64,000 bases of DNA from DAOUEX01 sp034430235 (GTDB lineage: Bacteria; Chloroflexota; Anaerolineae; UBA2200). Below are positions 57,396 through 64,000 of the stretch, one piece after another; position 1 is the stretch's first letter; every line of letters begins with the position of its first letter. The stretch covers positions 47,631 to 111,630 of the forward strand of contig CAYZGO010000009.1 of assembly GCA_964478075.1 (NCBI GenBank), written 5' to 3'. The notes beneath the pieces were generated by a model. That model made no database searches, was not told where the DNA came from, and worked only from the letters and a program-made list of their open reading frames with translations. A program made the position numbers and the translations under genes.

Positions 57396-58457
57396 CTACC
57401 GCGCACGGAGGTTCTTGCGAGCCTTGCTCAGAACCTCAACACCATCCTCTTTGCACAACACCATGTCTTCGATCCGTATCCCGCCCCATCCTGGGAGGTA
57501 GATTCCCGGTTCTATGGTGAACACCGCGCCTGGTTTCAGGGTATCTGTGGATCTCAGACTAACCCCTGGCTTCTCGTGAACGGCGAGGCCCACGCCGTGC
57601 CCCAGACCGTGACCAAACTGCTCCTTGTAGCCAGCCTCAGCGATGATGTTACGTGCAATGGCATCAAGTTCCTGCCCCGTCATTCCAGCGCGGGCCTGCT
57701 CTTCAGCGGCCAGTTGAGCCCGAAGGACGATGTCATATACCTCTTGCGCCTTTTTGTCCGGTTCTCCGAGGCATATGCTGCGAGTCAGGTCAGAGTTGTA
57801 GCCATCAGTTCTGGCGCCCATGTCCAGCACAATCGGCTCTCCTTCCTGGATCTGCCGATTCTGGGGAACAGCATGGGGTTTGGCGCCATTCGGCCCACAA
57901 GCTACGATGAAGTTGAAGGCGATGGCCTCGGCGCCGTGGGTGCGCATAAACAGTTCCAGCTCCCAGGCGACCTGCTTTTCGGACATGCCCAGCTCAATGA
58001 AGCTGCGAATATGGTCGCAGGCGTCGTCGGCTATGGAAATGGCTTTTCTTATCTTGGCCAGTTCGCCCTCATCTTTGACCATTCTGATGGTTTCCACAAC
58101 TTCTTTGGTAGGCACCCATTTGATGCCTCTGGTTTTTCTCTTCCATTCCTGGTATTGGGCAAATGGCAGATGCGTACTCTCAAATCCCAGCGTCTTAACC
58201 TCGCGCGCCTTCAGAAGACGCTTCAGTACCAGCGACACCTTGTCCTCCACTTTCACCAATTCGAAATCGGGTGCCTCTTCCGCTACCTGCTCGTAGTAGC
58301 GGAAATCGGTGAGCAGCAGCGCCTCTTGCTGTGTGATCACCAGCGCACCCTCTCCACCAGTGAAGCCGCTCAGGTAACGTTCGTTTTCCGGTCGCGTGAT
58401 CAAGATGGCATCCGGACCTTCTTCTCTGAGAGCCCGTCGTAGTTTCTCCAATCGCAT
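57396..58457 (-). CDS. Xaa-Pro peptidase (M24 family)
   Basis: 353-aa cytosolic metallopeptidase cleaving X-Pro bonds. The creatinase-like N-terminal domain (RRALREEGPDAILITRPENE, YLSGFTGGEGALVIT) is followed by the pita-bread domain. Metal ligands are LDMGARTDGYNSDLTR (two Asp), FGHGLGHGVGLAVHE (His), FTIEPGIYLPG (Glu) and GIRIEDM (Glu). ATG 58457 has AAGGAGG eight bases ahead. The frame continues 32 codons upstream, but those codons are translated from the R2 repeat and are rejected. It is the last gene of a minus-strand series coming from topA. Confidence 0.93.
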   Translation of the reverse strand: MRLEKLRRALREEGPDAILITRPENERYLSGFTGGEGALVITQQEALLLTDFRYYEQVAEEAPDFELVKVEDKVSLVLKRLLKAREVKTLGFESTHLPFAQYQEWKRKTRGIKWVPTKEVVETIRMVKDEGELAKIRKAISIADDACDHIRSFIELGMSEKQVAWELELFMRTHGAEAIAFNFIVACGPNGAKPHAVPQNRQIQEGEPIVLDMGARTDGYNSDLTRSICLGEPDKKAQEVYDIVLRAQLAAEEQARAGMTGQELDAIARNIIAEAGYKEQFGHGLGHGVGLAVHEKPGVSLRSTDTLKPGAVFTIEPGIYLPGWGGIRIEDMVLCKEDGVEVLSKARKNLRAR

Positions 58458-58481
58458 GCTTGTTCCTCCTTGTGACACTAA

Positions 58482-58562
58482 GATTCGAGACCTCGTAGTA
58501 GCGACTTCACTCGCCAAACAGCCAAGAAAGGCGACTAACGTCGCCACTACCAACCAATCAGT
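58482..58562 (-). repeat. Twin-hairpin dispersed element R2, copy 4
   Basis: Read on the minus strand it begins with the TGA stop of the hydrolase gene (TGATTGGTTGGTAGTGGCGAC), forms GGCGAC-GTTA-GTCGCC and GCGAG-TGAA-GTCGC, and ends GGTCTCGAATC. It separates the hydrolase from the Xaa-Pro peptidase. Confidence 0.8.
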
Positions 58563-59265
58563 CGAGCCCTGCAGAAACTTGGCTGAGCCAGGAAGCCACA
58601 GCGTCGGCTATTTGTGCTGAGCGGTCTACAGGATCGGCAGAGGGCCCAACACCCAGAAAGTGATCGCTGCCCGCAAGCAGAACGATGTCTTTGGGTGCGG
58701 CCCATTGTTCGTACAAAGCCCTGAAAGCATCAAAATCGCAGAATTGATCCCATTCTGCAACGATGAAGAGCTTGGAGCGATCATCGTGTCGCAGATGGTC
58801 TGGCTCGGACTGCAGAAGGGCCAGCGGCAAAACGATACAGACTGTGCCGGCCACTCCTTTGCTCTCACGTGCAGCCTCCAGGATCATGCTCGCGCCAAAT
58901 GAATCGCCCAGCAGATAGAGATGCGAGCGATCCACATCCCTGCGTTCAAGCAGGAAACTCACAGCGCCCTGGACGTCATCAACCTCGTGCACTCCGCCAG
59001 TGCGGCTGCCCCCGCTGCCTTGCACACCCCGAAAGTTGAAGCGCAGGGTGATGAATCCAGCCTGTCGCAGAGCAGCGCAGCAAGCAGCGATAACCGGGTA
59101 TTCCATGCCCGTCTGCCCCTGGCTGCCAGGGTGGCAGAGTACTGCTGCTGGATGCCTGGCTCTGTCGCCAAAAGTGCCCAGCAGACCTTCCAGATCAACA
59201 GATGGCGTTCCTGCACTCGGGAAACGCACGCTGGCTTCAAACGCTTGCGTGGTCGGCTTCATCAT
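58558..59265 (-). CDS. Alpha/beta hydrolase (dienelactone-hydrolase-like)
   Basis: 235-aa cytosolic alpha/beta-hydrolase. Oxyanion strand LCHPGSQGQTGMEYPVI, nucleophile elbow LLGDSFGASM (Ser), acid in VAEWDQFCDFDA and catalytic His in AGSDHFLGVG. LRFNFRGVQGSGGSRTGGV is typical of the group related to KANL3/Tex30-type hydrolases, whose substrates are mostly unknown. Two adjacent ATGs (59265, 59262) lie inside the 3' end of xerC, a 29-base overlap that implies translational coupling. The R2 element overlaps its stop codon. Confidence 0.8.
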   Translation of the reverse strand: MMKPTTQAFEASVRFPSAGTPSVDLEGLLGTFGDRARHPAAVLCHPGSQGQTGMEYPVIAACCAALRQAGFITLRFNFRGVQGSGGSRTGGVHEVDDVQGAVSFLLERRDVDRSHLYLLGDSFGASMILEAARESKGVAGTVCIVLPLALLQSEPDHLRHDDRSKLFIVAEWDQFCDFDAFRALYEQWAAPKDIVLLAGSDHFLGVGPSADPVDRSAQIADAVASWLSQVSAGLD

Positions 59266-60199
59266 TCTGCGTTGCCTTGGCTAGTGGATGTGAATGCAGG
59301 TACACTTCGCGAGCACGACTCTGGCTGACGTGAGTGTACACCTGCGTTGTGGACAGACGCGCGTGACCAAGCAATTCTTGAACGCAGCGCAAGTCAGCGC
59401 CGCCGTCCAGGAGATGAGTGGCAAAAGTGTGGCGCAACGTGTGTGGGGTGACCCGCTTTTGCAGTCCGACCAGCTGGCTGTATTTCTTGACTATGTTCAT
59501 CACACTGCGCGTGCTGAGTCTGCCGCCGAAGCGGTTCAGGAAAACGGCGTTGGTCGTTCCGTCCCGCAGTAGATGAGGTCGCCCCTGCTCGATGTATGCT
59601 CCTAGTGCTGCCACTGCTGGCCCGCCCAACAGTGCGATGCGTTCCTTCGCTCCCTTGGCCCACACCCGCAGCTCATTCCGCTGCCAGTCGAGGTTGTTAA
59701 GGTTCAATCCCACCAACTCGCTGACGCGCAGGCCACCGCTGTAGAGAACATCGAGGATAGCACGATCACGCAGGCCTTGCGGCGTGGCTGCGTCGGGGGC
59801 GCTGAGCAAAGCCACAGCCTCGGGCACGGAAAGGGGCATGGGCAGGTGCTTTGGCACCTTGGGCGAAGACAGCGCGCGGAAAGGACTAGTGGGCACAACA
59901 TCCTCCCGCGCCAGAAAACGGCCAAATGAGCGCAGTTCCGAGATCCGCCGGGCCACACTTGCCTTGACATAGCCTTTGCCGTTCAACCAGGCCAGATAAC
60001 ACCGTAATGCGGGGCGAGCCACGTCGGCCCACTTCTGGACTCCCTGATCTTGCAGGAATGCCATGCATTCCTCAATCTCACGGCCATAGTTGTCAATGGT
60101 ATATGGTGAGGCGTTCTTCTCCACCAAGAGGTATGTCAAAAAGCGCTCAAGCTGCCTTTTCAGGTTCTTCCTCTCTTTCGAAAACCTGCTGGCATTCAA
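59237..60199 (-). CDS. xerC: Tyrosine recombinase XerC/XerD-like
   Basis: Site-specific recombinase resolving chromosome dimers, probably at a dif site and in concert with the FtsK encoded in this window. SAM-like N-terminal domain (LTYLLVEKNASPYTIDNYGR), then the catalytic domain: Arg in YSGGLRVSELVGL, Lys in WAKGAKERIALL, His-x-x-Arg in TPHTLRHTFATHLL, His in LLGHARLSTTQ and Tyr in VYTHV. The 5' end overlaps the 3' end of topA, so the start is hard to place: TTG 60199 is offered; the open frame begins at 60244 and some later TTG codons are also possible. Confidence 0.9.
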   Translation of the reverse strand: MNASRFSKERKNLKRQLERFLTYLLVEKNASPYTIDNYGREIEECMAFLQDQGVQKWADVARPALRCYLAWLNGKGYVKASVARRISELRSFGRFLAREDVVPTSPFRALSSPKVPKHLPMPLSVPEAVALLSAPDAATPQGLRDRAILDVLYSGGLRVSELVGLNLNNLDWQRNELRVWAKGAKERIALLGGPAVAALGAYIEQGRPHLLRDGTTNAVFLNRFGGRLSTRSVMNIVKKYSQLVGLQKRVTPHTLRHTFATHLLDGGADLRCVQELLGHARLSTTQVYTHVSQSRAREVYLHSHPLAKATQNDEADHASV

Positions 60200-62579
60200 G
60201 GCATTTCGCCTTGTTCTTGCCAGCCTCGACCAGCAAGCCCCCACAGTTCGGGCAGGGCCTGGGCAAAGGCCGCTTCCACACGCTGAACTTGCAGTCAGGA
60301 TAGTTGGCGCAGCCGTAGAAAATGCGCTTGCGGCGGGTCCTTCTTTCCAGCAAGTCGCCGCCGCACTCGGGGCACTTGGCGCCCGTTTTGACTACGTACG
60401 GCATGGTGTTGCGGCACTGGGGGAAGTTGCTGCAAGCGATGAATTTCCCGTAGCGTCCGAACTTGACGATCATGGGGCTGCCGCACTTCTCGCAGATCAA
60501 CCCTGTCTCTTCGGCCACTACCTCCACTTTCTCCATGTTGCGCTCGGCCATTTGCAGAGTGCGCTCAAAGGGGCCGTAGAACTCGCGGAGCACAGTCACC
60601 CAATCGCGTTCGCCTGCCGCGATTCTATCGAGGTCTTCCTCCATGTGGGCCGTGAATTGGAGATCCACAATGTCCGAAAAATGCTTGACCAGCAGGTCAT
60701 TGACCAGGAAGCCCAACTCCGTCGGTACCAGGTGCCTATTCACTCCATCCACGTAGCCGCGGAACTGGATCGTGGACAGGATTGATGCGTAGGTGCTTGG
60801 TCGCCCAATGCCATGCTTTTCCAGTTCGCGCACCAGAGAAGCCTCTGTGTAACGCGGAGGCGGCTTGGTGAAATGCTGCTCTGGGATCAGCCGTATCAGG
60901 TCCAGAACCTCGCGGACTTTCAGAGGCGGCAGGGCGCCAGCGTCTTCTTCTGCTGCGGCCTCTTCATCTTCCGCTCTCTCGTAGACCAGCAGGAAGCCAG
61001 GAAAGGTGATCGTAGAACCGGTGACACGAAAGAGGTAGGGCAGCGCATCCAGGAACGGCTTGAGGACATCCCCTGTCGGCACTGTTGCCTCTGCTTCCAG
61101 GCAGCCAGCCTTGATGTCCACCGAGGTCACGTCAAAGACAGCGGGCTTCATCTGGCTAGCTACGAAGCGTTTCCAGATCAATTGGTAGAGTCGGTATTGG
61201 TCTCTATTCAGGTGATCCTTGATGGCATCAGGTTCACGACGGACTGAAGTGGGGCGGATGCACTCGTGGGCCTCTTGTGCTTTCACGGCCCGAGTTTTGT
61301 GCACGGGCGGCTTCGCGGGCAGAAAGTCGGCGCCATATTTGTCTTTGATATAGGCACGTACTTCGGCAAGCGCCGCTTTGGCGACGTTGGTCGAGTCCGT
61401 GCGCATGTAGGTGATGAGCCCAACCCGTTCGCCACCGCCGATGTCCACGCCCTCGTAGAGTCCCTGCGCGATGGCCATCGTGCGTTTGGCAGTGAAACCC
61501 AGCTTTCCAAAGGCTTCTTGCTGCATTGTACTGGTGATAAAGGGAGCGGGCGGCTTGCGTTGCCGCTTGAACTTGCGCACTTTGCCCACAATGTAGTGCG
61601 CGCCTTCCAGATCATCCACGATAGCCTGGGTCGCAGGCTCCTCTTTCAAGTCAACTTCTTTGCCCCTGATCTTGAGCAGCTTGGCGATAAAGGTGGGGCG
61701 TTCCTCGAGTCCTCGGGTGTCCTGCTTGGCCAGTTCGGCGGCGATGGACCAATACTCTACGGGCACGAAAGCCTGTATCTCCCGTTCGCGCTCCACGATC
61801 AAGCGCACGGCCACCGACTGTACCCGGCCAGCAGACAAGCGATTGCGTACCTTTTGCCAAAGAAGTGGGCTGATCTTGTAGCCTACGAGTCGGTCCAGAA
61901 TGCGCCTCGCCTGCTGAGCATTCACCAGGTTCTGGTCGATGCTGCGCGGGTTTGCGAATGCCTCTTTGACAGCAGCATCCGTTATCTCGTGGAAAACCAC
62001 TCTACGCGCTGTTTCTTCGGGGATAGCGGCTGCCGCCATCAGATGCCAGGCGATGGCCTCTCCTTCACGGTCGGGGTCGGTGGCAAGGTAGACTTCCCCA
62101 GCCTGGCGTACTGCCTTTTTCAAGCGCTGGACTACTTCGCGCTTCTTCTTTGGCACACGATAAGTGGGGGCAAAGTCGTTCTCCACATCCACGCTCAGTT
62201 TAGAGCGGAGGAGATCGCGCACATGACCTACAGAGGCCTCGACCTTGTAGTGTCTCCCGAGAAACCTGCCGACGGTCCGCGCTTTGGCCGGAGATTCAAC
62301 GATAACTAACTTGCGGCCAGCTTTGCGGCGGCGCTTGGCTTCTGAGGCGCGTTTCTTCCTCGAAGGGCGTGGGCTGGATTTGCGGCGGGGCTTGCTCTGG
62401 GGCTTTGGTATGGAGGCATGAGCATCGGTCAGGCCCATCTTGAACATTCCTGCACCGCAGACTGGGCACTTCCCCCGCGTCGCTGGGGTTCCCGCAGCGG
62501 TGTAGACCGGCTCTGTATCCTGCATGCCCCTTTTCTCGTGGCACTTTACGCAGTAGCCGATGGCTTCCTGCTGTTGCAT
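60147..62579 (-). CDS. topA: DNA topoisomerase I with extra N-terminal zinc ribbon
   Basis: Type IA topoisomerase relaxing negative supercoils. Toprim domain begins KLVIVESPAKARTVGRFLG, with DPDREGEAIAWHLM for metal. The active Tyr is in GLITYMRTDSTNVA. Three C-terminal zinc ribbons (CEKCGSPMIVKFGRYGKFIAC, CPECGGDLLERR, CPNCGGLLVEAGKNKAKC) complete the enzyme. Unusually, ~90 residues precede the Toprim: a ribbon with YCVKCHEKRGMQ ... GKCPVCGAGMFKMG (DUF5679-like) and a Lys/Arg/Ser linker. ATG 62579 has AAGGAG eight bases ahead, so the extension is real. 810 aa. xerC overlaps its 3' end. Confidence 0.95.
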   Translation of the reverse strand: MQQQEAIGYCVKCHEKRGMQDTEPVYTAAGTPATRGKCPVCGAGMFKMGLTDAHASIPKPQSKPRRKSSPRPSRKKRASEAKRRRKAGRKLVIVESPAKARTVGRFLGRHYKVEASVGHVRDLLRSKLSVDVENDFAPTYRVPKKKREVVQRLKKAVRQAGEVYLATDPDREGEAIAWHLMAAAAIPEETARRVVFHEITDAAVKEAFANPRSIDQNLVNAQQARRILDRLVGYKISPLLWQKVRNRLSAGRVQSVAVRLIVEREREIQAFVPVEYWSIAAELAKQDTRGLEERPTFIAKLLKIRGKEVDLKEEPATQAIVDDLEGAHYIVGKVRKFKRQRKPPAPFITSTMQQEAFGKLGFTAKRTMAIAQGLYEGVDIGGGERVGLITYMRTDSTNVAKAALAEVRAYIKDKYGADFLPAKPPVHKTRAVKAQEAHECIRPTSVRREPDAIKDHLNRDQYRLYQLIWKRFVASQMKPAVFDVTSVDIKAGCLEAEATVPTGDVLKPFLDALPYLFRVTGSTITFPGFLLVYERAEDEEAAAEEDAGALPPLKVREVLDLIRLIPEQHFTKPPPRYTEASLVRELEKHGIGRPSTYASILSTIQFRGYVDGVNRHLVPTELGFLVNDLLVKHFSDIVDLQFTAHMEEDLDRIAAGERDWVTVLREFYGPFERTLQMAERNMEKVEVVAEETGLICEKCGSPMIVKFGRYGKFIACSNFPQCRNTMPYVVKTGAKCPECGGDLLERRTRRKRIFYGCANYPDCKFSVWKRPLPRPCPNCGGLLVEAGKNKAKCLECQQVFEREEEPEKAA

Positions 62580-62700
62580 TGATGAGGCTCCTTCATTGCT
62601 ACACGCGCCACGTATTGTAGCATACTCCTACCCCTATGCAAAGAAACGCGGTCCTGGGCGAGTGCAGTATGCTCTTGGGATGGGCTCTCTGTCGGCAAGG

Positions 62701-62763
62701 CCTCCGAGGTTTGCGAATCACTGGCTTTCCCTGCGGCAAAGCTGGCGTCCAAAACCTCGGAGG
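62701..62763. repeat. CCTCCGAGGTTT inverted repeat
   Basis: CCTCCGAGGTTT (62701-62712) and AAACCTCGGAGG (62752-62763), 12-bp perfect arms around a 39-nt loop, between lipB and topA. Such CCTCCGAGGTTT palindromes recur in other genomes; here it may also end the lipB transcript. Confidence 0.7.
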
Positions 62764-62813
62764 TCTTTGTGTTCCTCTGGGCCACGTTGGGGCGATGTTC
62801 TGCGCTGGCTAAT

Positions 62814-63476
62814 CTATAGAGGCAGTTGCGCGATTGTTGTTTCCTCTAAGGGGATAGCAAACACCTGTCCAAAGTTCCATATCACACGTTCACGGACAAG
62901 CTGCATCTCGATCGGGTTCCCCAGTTCTCGCTGCATGGAAGTGATTTGTGCATCAGCCAGGCCACAAGGTATGATCAGCGCAAAGTGCTGCAGATTGGGG
63001 GCCACGTTTAGTGCAAAGCCATGGTAGGTCACGCCGTGCTCCACGCGCGCTCCCAGTGATCCGATTATGCCTTCTCCCACCCACACGCCAATGATTCCCA
63101 TCTGGCTATACGCCGGTAGGCCAAAATCCCGCAGTGTGCGAACAAGTACTTCTTCAAGCGCGTGCATGTAATCGGAAACACCCAGGCAATGTGCTTCCAG
63201 GGACAGGATGGGATAGCCTACGAGTTGTCCCGGTCCGTGATAAGTGACATCTCCTCCACGTTCAACCCTGTAGACACTGATGCCTGCCTTTTGGAGTTCA
63301 TCGGCAGATGCCAGGATGTGACTGGGGTCGCCAGTGCGGCCCAGAGTGATCACGGGTTCATGCTCCAGCAATATCAGGACGTCGTCAAGGCGTCCCTCCT
63401 GCCGAGCCTTGACCAGGCGATGCTGCAGCTCCTGGGCACGTTCATAGCGTTCTCGACCCAGGTTGAGGACTAGCAA
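62814..63476 (-). CDS. lipB: Octanoyltransferase LipB with catalytic Lys replaced
   Basis: Transfers octanoyl from acyl-carrier protein to lipoyl-dependent E2/GcvH proteins. 220 aa with the family blocks RGGDVTYHGPGQLVGYPI, VTYHGFALNVAPNL and the catalytic Cys171 in IIPCGLADAQITS. The catalytic Lys, 34 residues before the Cys (KIxxIG in the family), is Ile137 here: EGIIGSLGARV. An AAA-to-ATA change would explain it. Activity is therefore doubtful unless another residue substitutes. TTG 63476 has GAGAGG eight bases ahead. It follows the HPr gene by 68 bases. Confidence 0.88.
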   Translation of the reverse strand: MLVLNLGRERYERAQELQHRLVKARQEGRLDDVLILLEHEPVITLGRTGDPSHILASADELQKAGISVYRVERGGDVTYHGPGQLVGYPILSLEAHCLGVSDYMHALEEVLVRTLRDFGLPAYSQMGIIGVWVGEGIIGSLGARVEHGVTYHGFALNVAPNLQHFALIIPCGLADAQITSMQRELGNPIEMQLVRERVIWNFGQVFAIPLEETTIAQLPL

Positions 63477-63544
63477 CGATGCAACCTCTCTTCCTGTGAG
63501 TGCATCCCGGTTTCTACGCGTTCGTGCGGCATGCGTGGTAAAGC

Positions 63545-63826
63545 CTACTCGGACTCTTTGAGGGATTCGCCAAAGTTGGTCTCCACCAACTCCTGGAGGG
63601 CGTTGACTGCCTCCTTTTCATCTTCGCCATTCGCTTTGATGATAAGAACGGCGCCCTGGTTTGCCCCCAGCGTGAGTATGGAGAGAATGCTTTTAGCATC
63701 GACCTCCCTGTCGTCTTTGCTCACGTGGACCTCAGACTTGAACCGTTTCGCTGTCTGGACAAACATGGCTGCCGGTCTGGCGTGCAAACCTACTTCGTGC
63801 CGAACGACCACTGTAGCTTCTTGCAT
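63545..63826 (-). CDS. ptsH: HPr-family phosphocarrier protein
   Basis: 93-aa HPr-like protein. The phosphorylatable His lies in VGLHARPAAMFV, and the regulatory Ser region KSILSILTLGANQG matches Ser46 of Gram-positive HPr, a target of HPr kinase. EVHVSKDDREVDAKS is the usual second strand. The acidic tail (NFGESLKESE) is short. No PTS enzyme I or HPr kinase is in the window, so it could serve sugar uptake or regulation only. ATG 63826 starts at the conserved N terminus (AAGGAGG 13 bases ahead); a TTG at 63862 would add 12 residues. A promoter lies at 63905-63932. Confidence 0.9.
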   Translation of the reverse strand: MQEATVVVRHEVGLHARPAAMFVQTAKRFKSEVHVSKDDREVDAKSILSILTLGANQGAVLIIKANGEDEKEAVNALQELVETNFGESLKESE

Positions 63827-63904
63827 GAATTCTGTTGTGCCTCCTTCGATGGTGTGCTGCAATGCGTATCCAGCAGTGCTGGAGTAAGTACTGGAGTGGC
63901 AAGG

Positions 63905-63932
63905 ATTATAGCAGAACCTTCAACAATCTAAA
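63905..63932 (-). promoter_or_regulatory. Promoter of the HPr gene and downstream series
   Basis: Minus strand TTTAGA (63927-63932), a 16-base spacer and TATAAT (63905-63910). The predicted transcript starts near 63898. Confidence 0.5.
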
Positions 63933-63965
63933 AGCCAGAGTGTTCGAGGGTGTTGAAAAAGTCAC

Positions 63966-64000
63966 AAGGGTGTCATTCTGAACGCAGTGAAGCCCGGCCT
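63966..64000. repeat. Start of a dispersed repeat at the window edge
   Basis: GGTGTCATTCTGAACGCAGTGAA resembles the widespread TGTCATTCTGAGCG-type dispersed repeats. It is cut by the right edge. Confidence 0.45.

Noticed and set aside
57576..58442. 288-codon open frame antisense to the Xaa-Pro peptidase
   Set aside because: Opposite strand of a clear M24 peptidase; no ribosome-binding site or recognisable domain.
58458..58553. 32-residue N-terminal extension of the Xaa-Pro peptidase
   Set aside because: Encoded by the R2 repeat; ATG 58457 has a strong ribosome-binding site and starts at the conserved N terminus.
61266..62309. 347-codon open frame antisense to topA
   Set aside because: It lies wholly opposite recognised topA coding sequence and shows no protein family pattern; long antisense frames arise from codon bias at this GC content.
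1..64000. Prophage, integrative element or transposon carrying the window
   Set aside because: The only recombinase is a XerC-like housekeeping enzyme; no transposase, capsid, terminase or conjugation gene was seen.
1..64000. tRNA or rRNA genes
   Set aside because: No cloverleaf-like or rRNA sequence was recognised in the intergenic gaps by eye; a covariance-model search would be needed to exclude small RNAs.

Overview
The window reads as a contiguous piece of a bacterial chromosome with roughly mid-50s % GC, most likely from a member of the Chloroflexota (Anaerolineae-like). This is inference. It rests on a DNA topoisomerase I with an extra N-terminal zinc ribbon, secreted proteins with long Pro/Thr linkers, many multi-spanning GT-C-type transferases with C-terminal beta-sandwich tails, and a high density of short palindromic dispersed repeats. 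No rRNA, tRNA, CRISPR array, transposase or phage gene was seen.

Layout. Positions 1-7877 hold a cell-surface glycan block: one GT-C membrane transferase cut by the left edge, then four GT4 glycosyltransferases in one orientation. Positions 7921-21816 are mostly housekeeping: homoserine dehydrogenase, trpS, a cold-shock protein, family 4 uracil-DNA glycosylase, FtsK, a C39-like protein, rsmG, recF, a sugar-nucleotide epimerase, another GT4, a TPR protein and a lipoprotein. Positions 21946-40307 are a second envelope block: four giant or large GT-C enzymes, a GH26-type secreted hydrolase, a Phd/PIN toxin-antitoxin pair, two GT4 enzymes and a polyprenyl-phosphate sugar transferase that would start lipid-linked glycan assembly.

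Positions 40307-45374 form a likely catabolic operon: an M20 (YgeY-like) hydrolase, two knotted transcarbamylases, a flavin reductase-like protein and a carbamate kinase. This fits carbamoyl-group phosphorolysis coupled to ATP formation; the substrate is unknown. Positions 45475-52232 hold a TIM-barrel isomerase-like protein, an IclR regulator, a 5'-truncated DppA D-aminopeptidase, a LarA-like racemase, an intact GlcD-like FAD oxidase and a second, deleted GlcD. Positions 52956-63826 carry a histidine kinase, dGTPase, and a long minus-strand series (HPr, lipB, topA, xerC, alpha/beta hydrolase, Xaa-Pro peptidase, membrane protein).

The most unusual structure is the repeat content. A ~95-nt twin-hairpin element (two GCGAC-N4-GTCGC stems) occurs five times, four times directly 3' of a stop codon and always in the orientation of the upstream gene. 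A GC-rich CCCGCC element occurs between genes and also in frame inside a GT4 gene and as three tandem units inside ftsK. A 28-bp perfect palindrome is translated in a GT-C gene, and another palindrome supplies the last codons and stop of the PIN toxin. Three decayed genes (adenine DNA methylase tail, dppA, second glcD) show ongoing deletion. LipB lacks its catalytic lysine through what looks like a single-base change.
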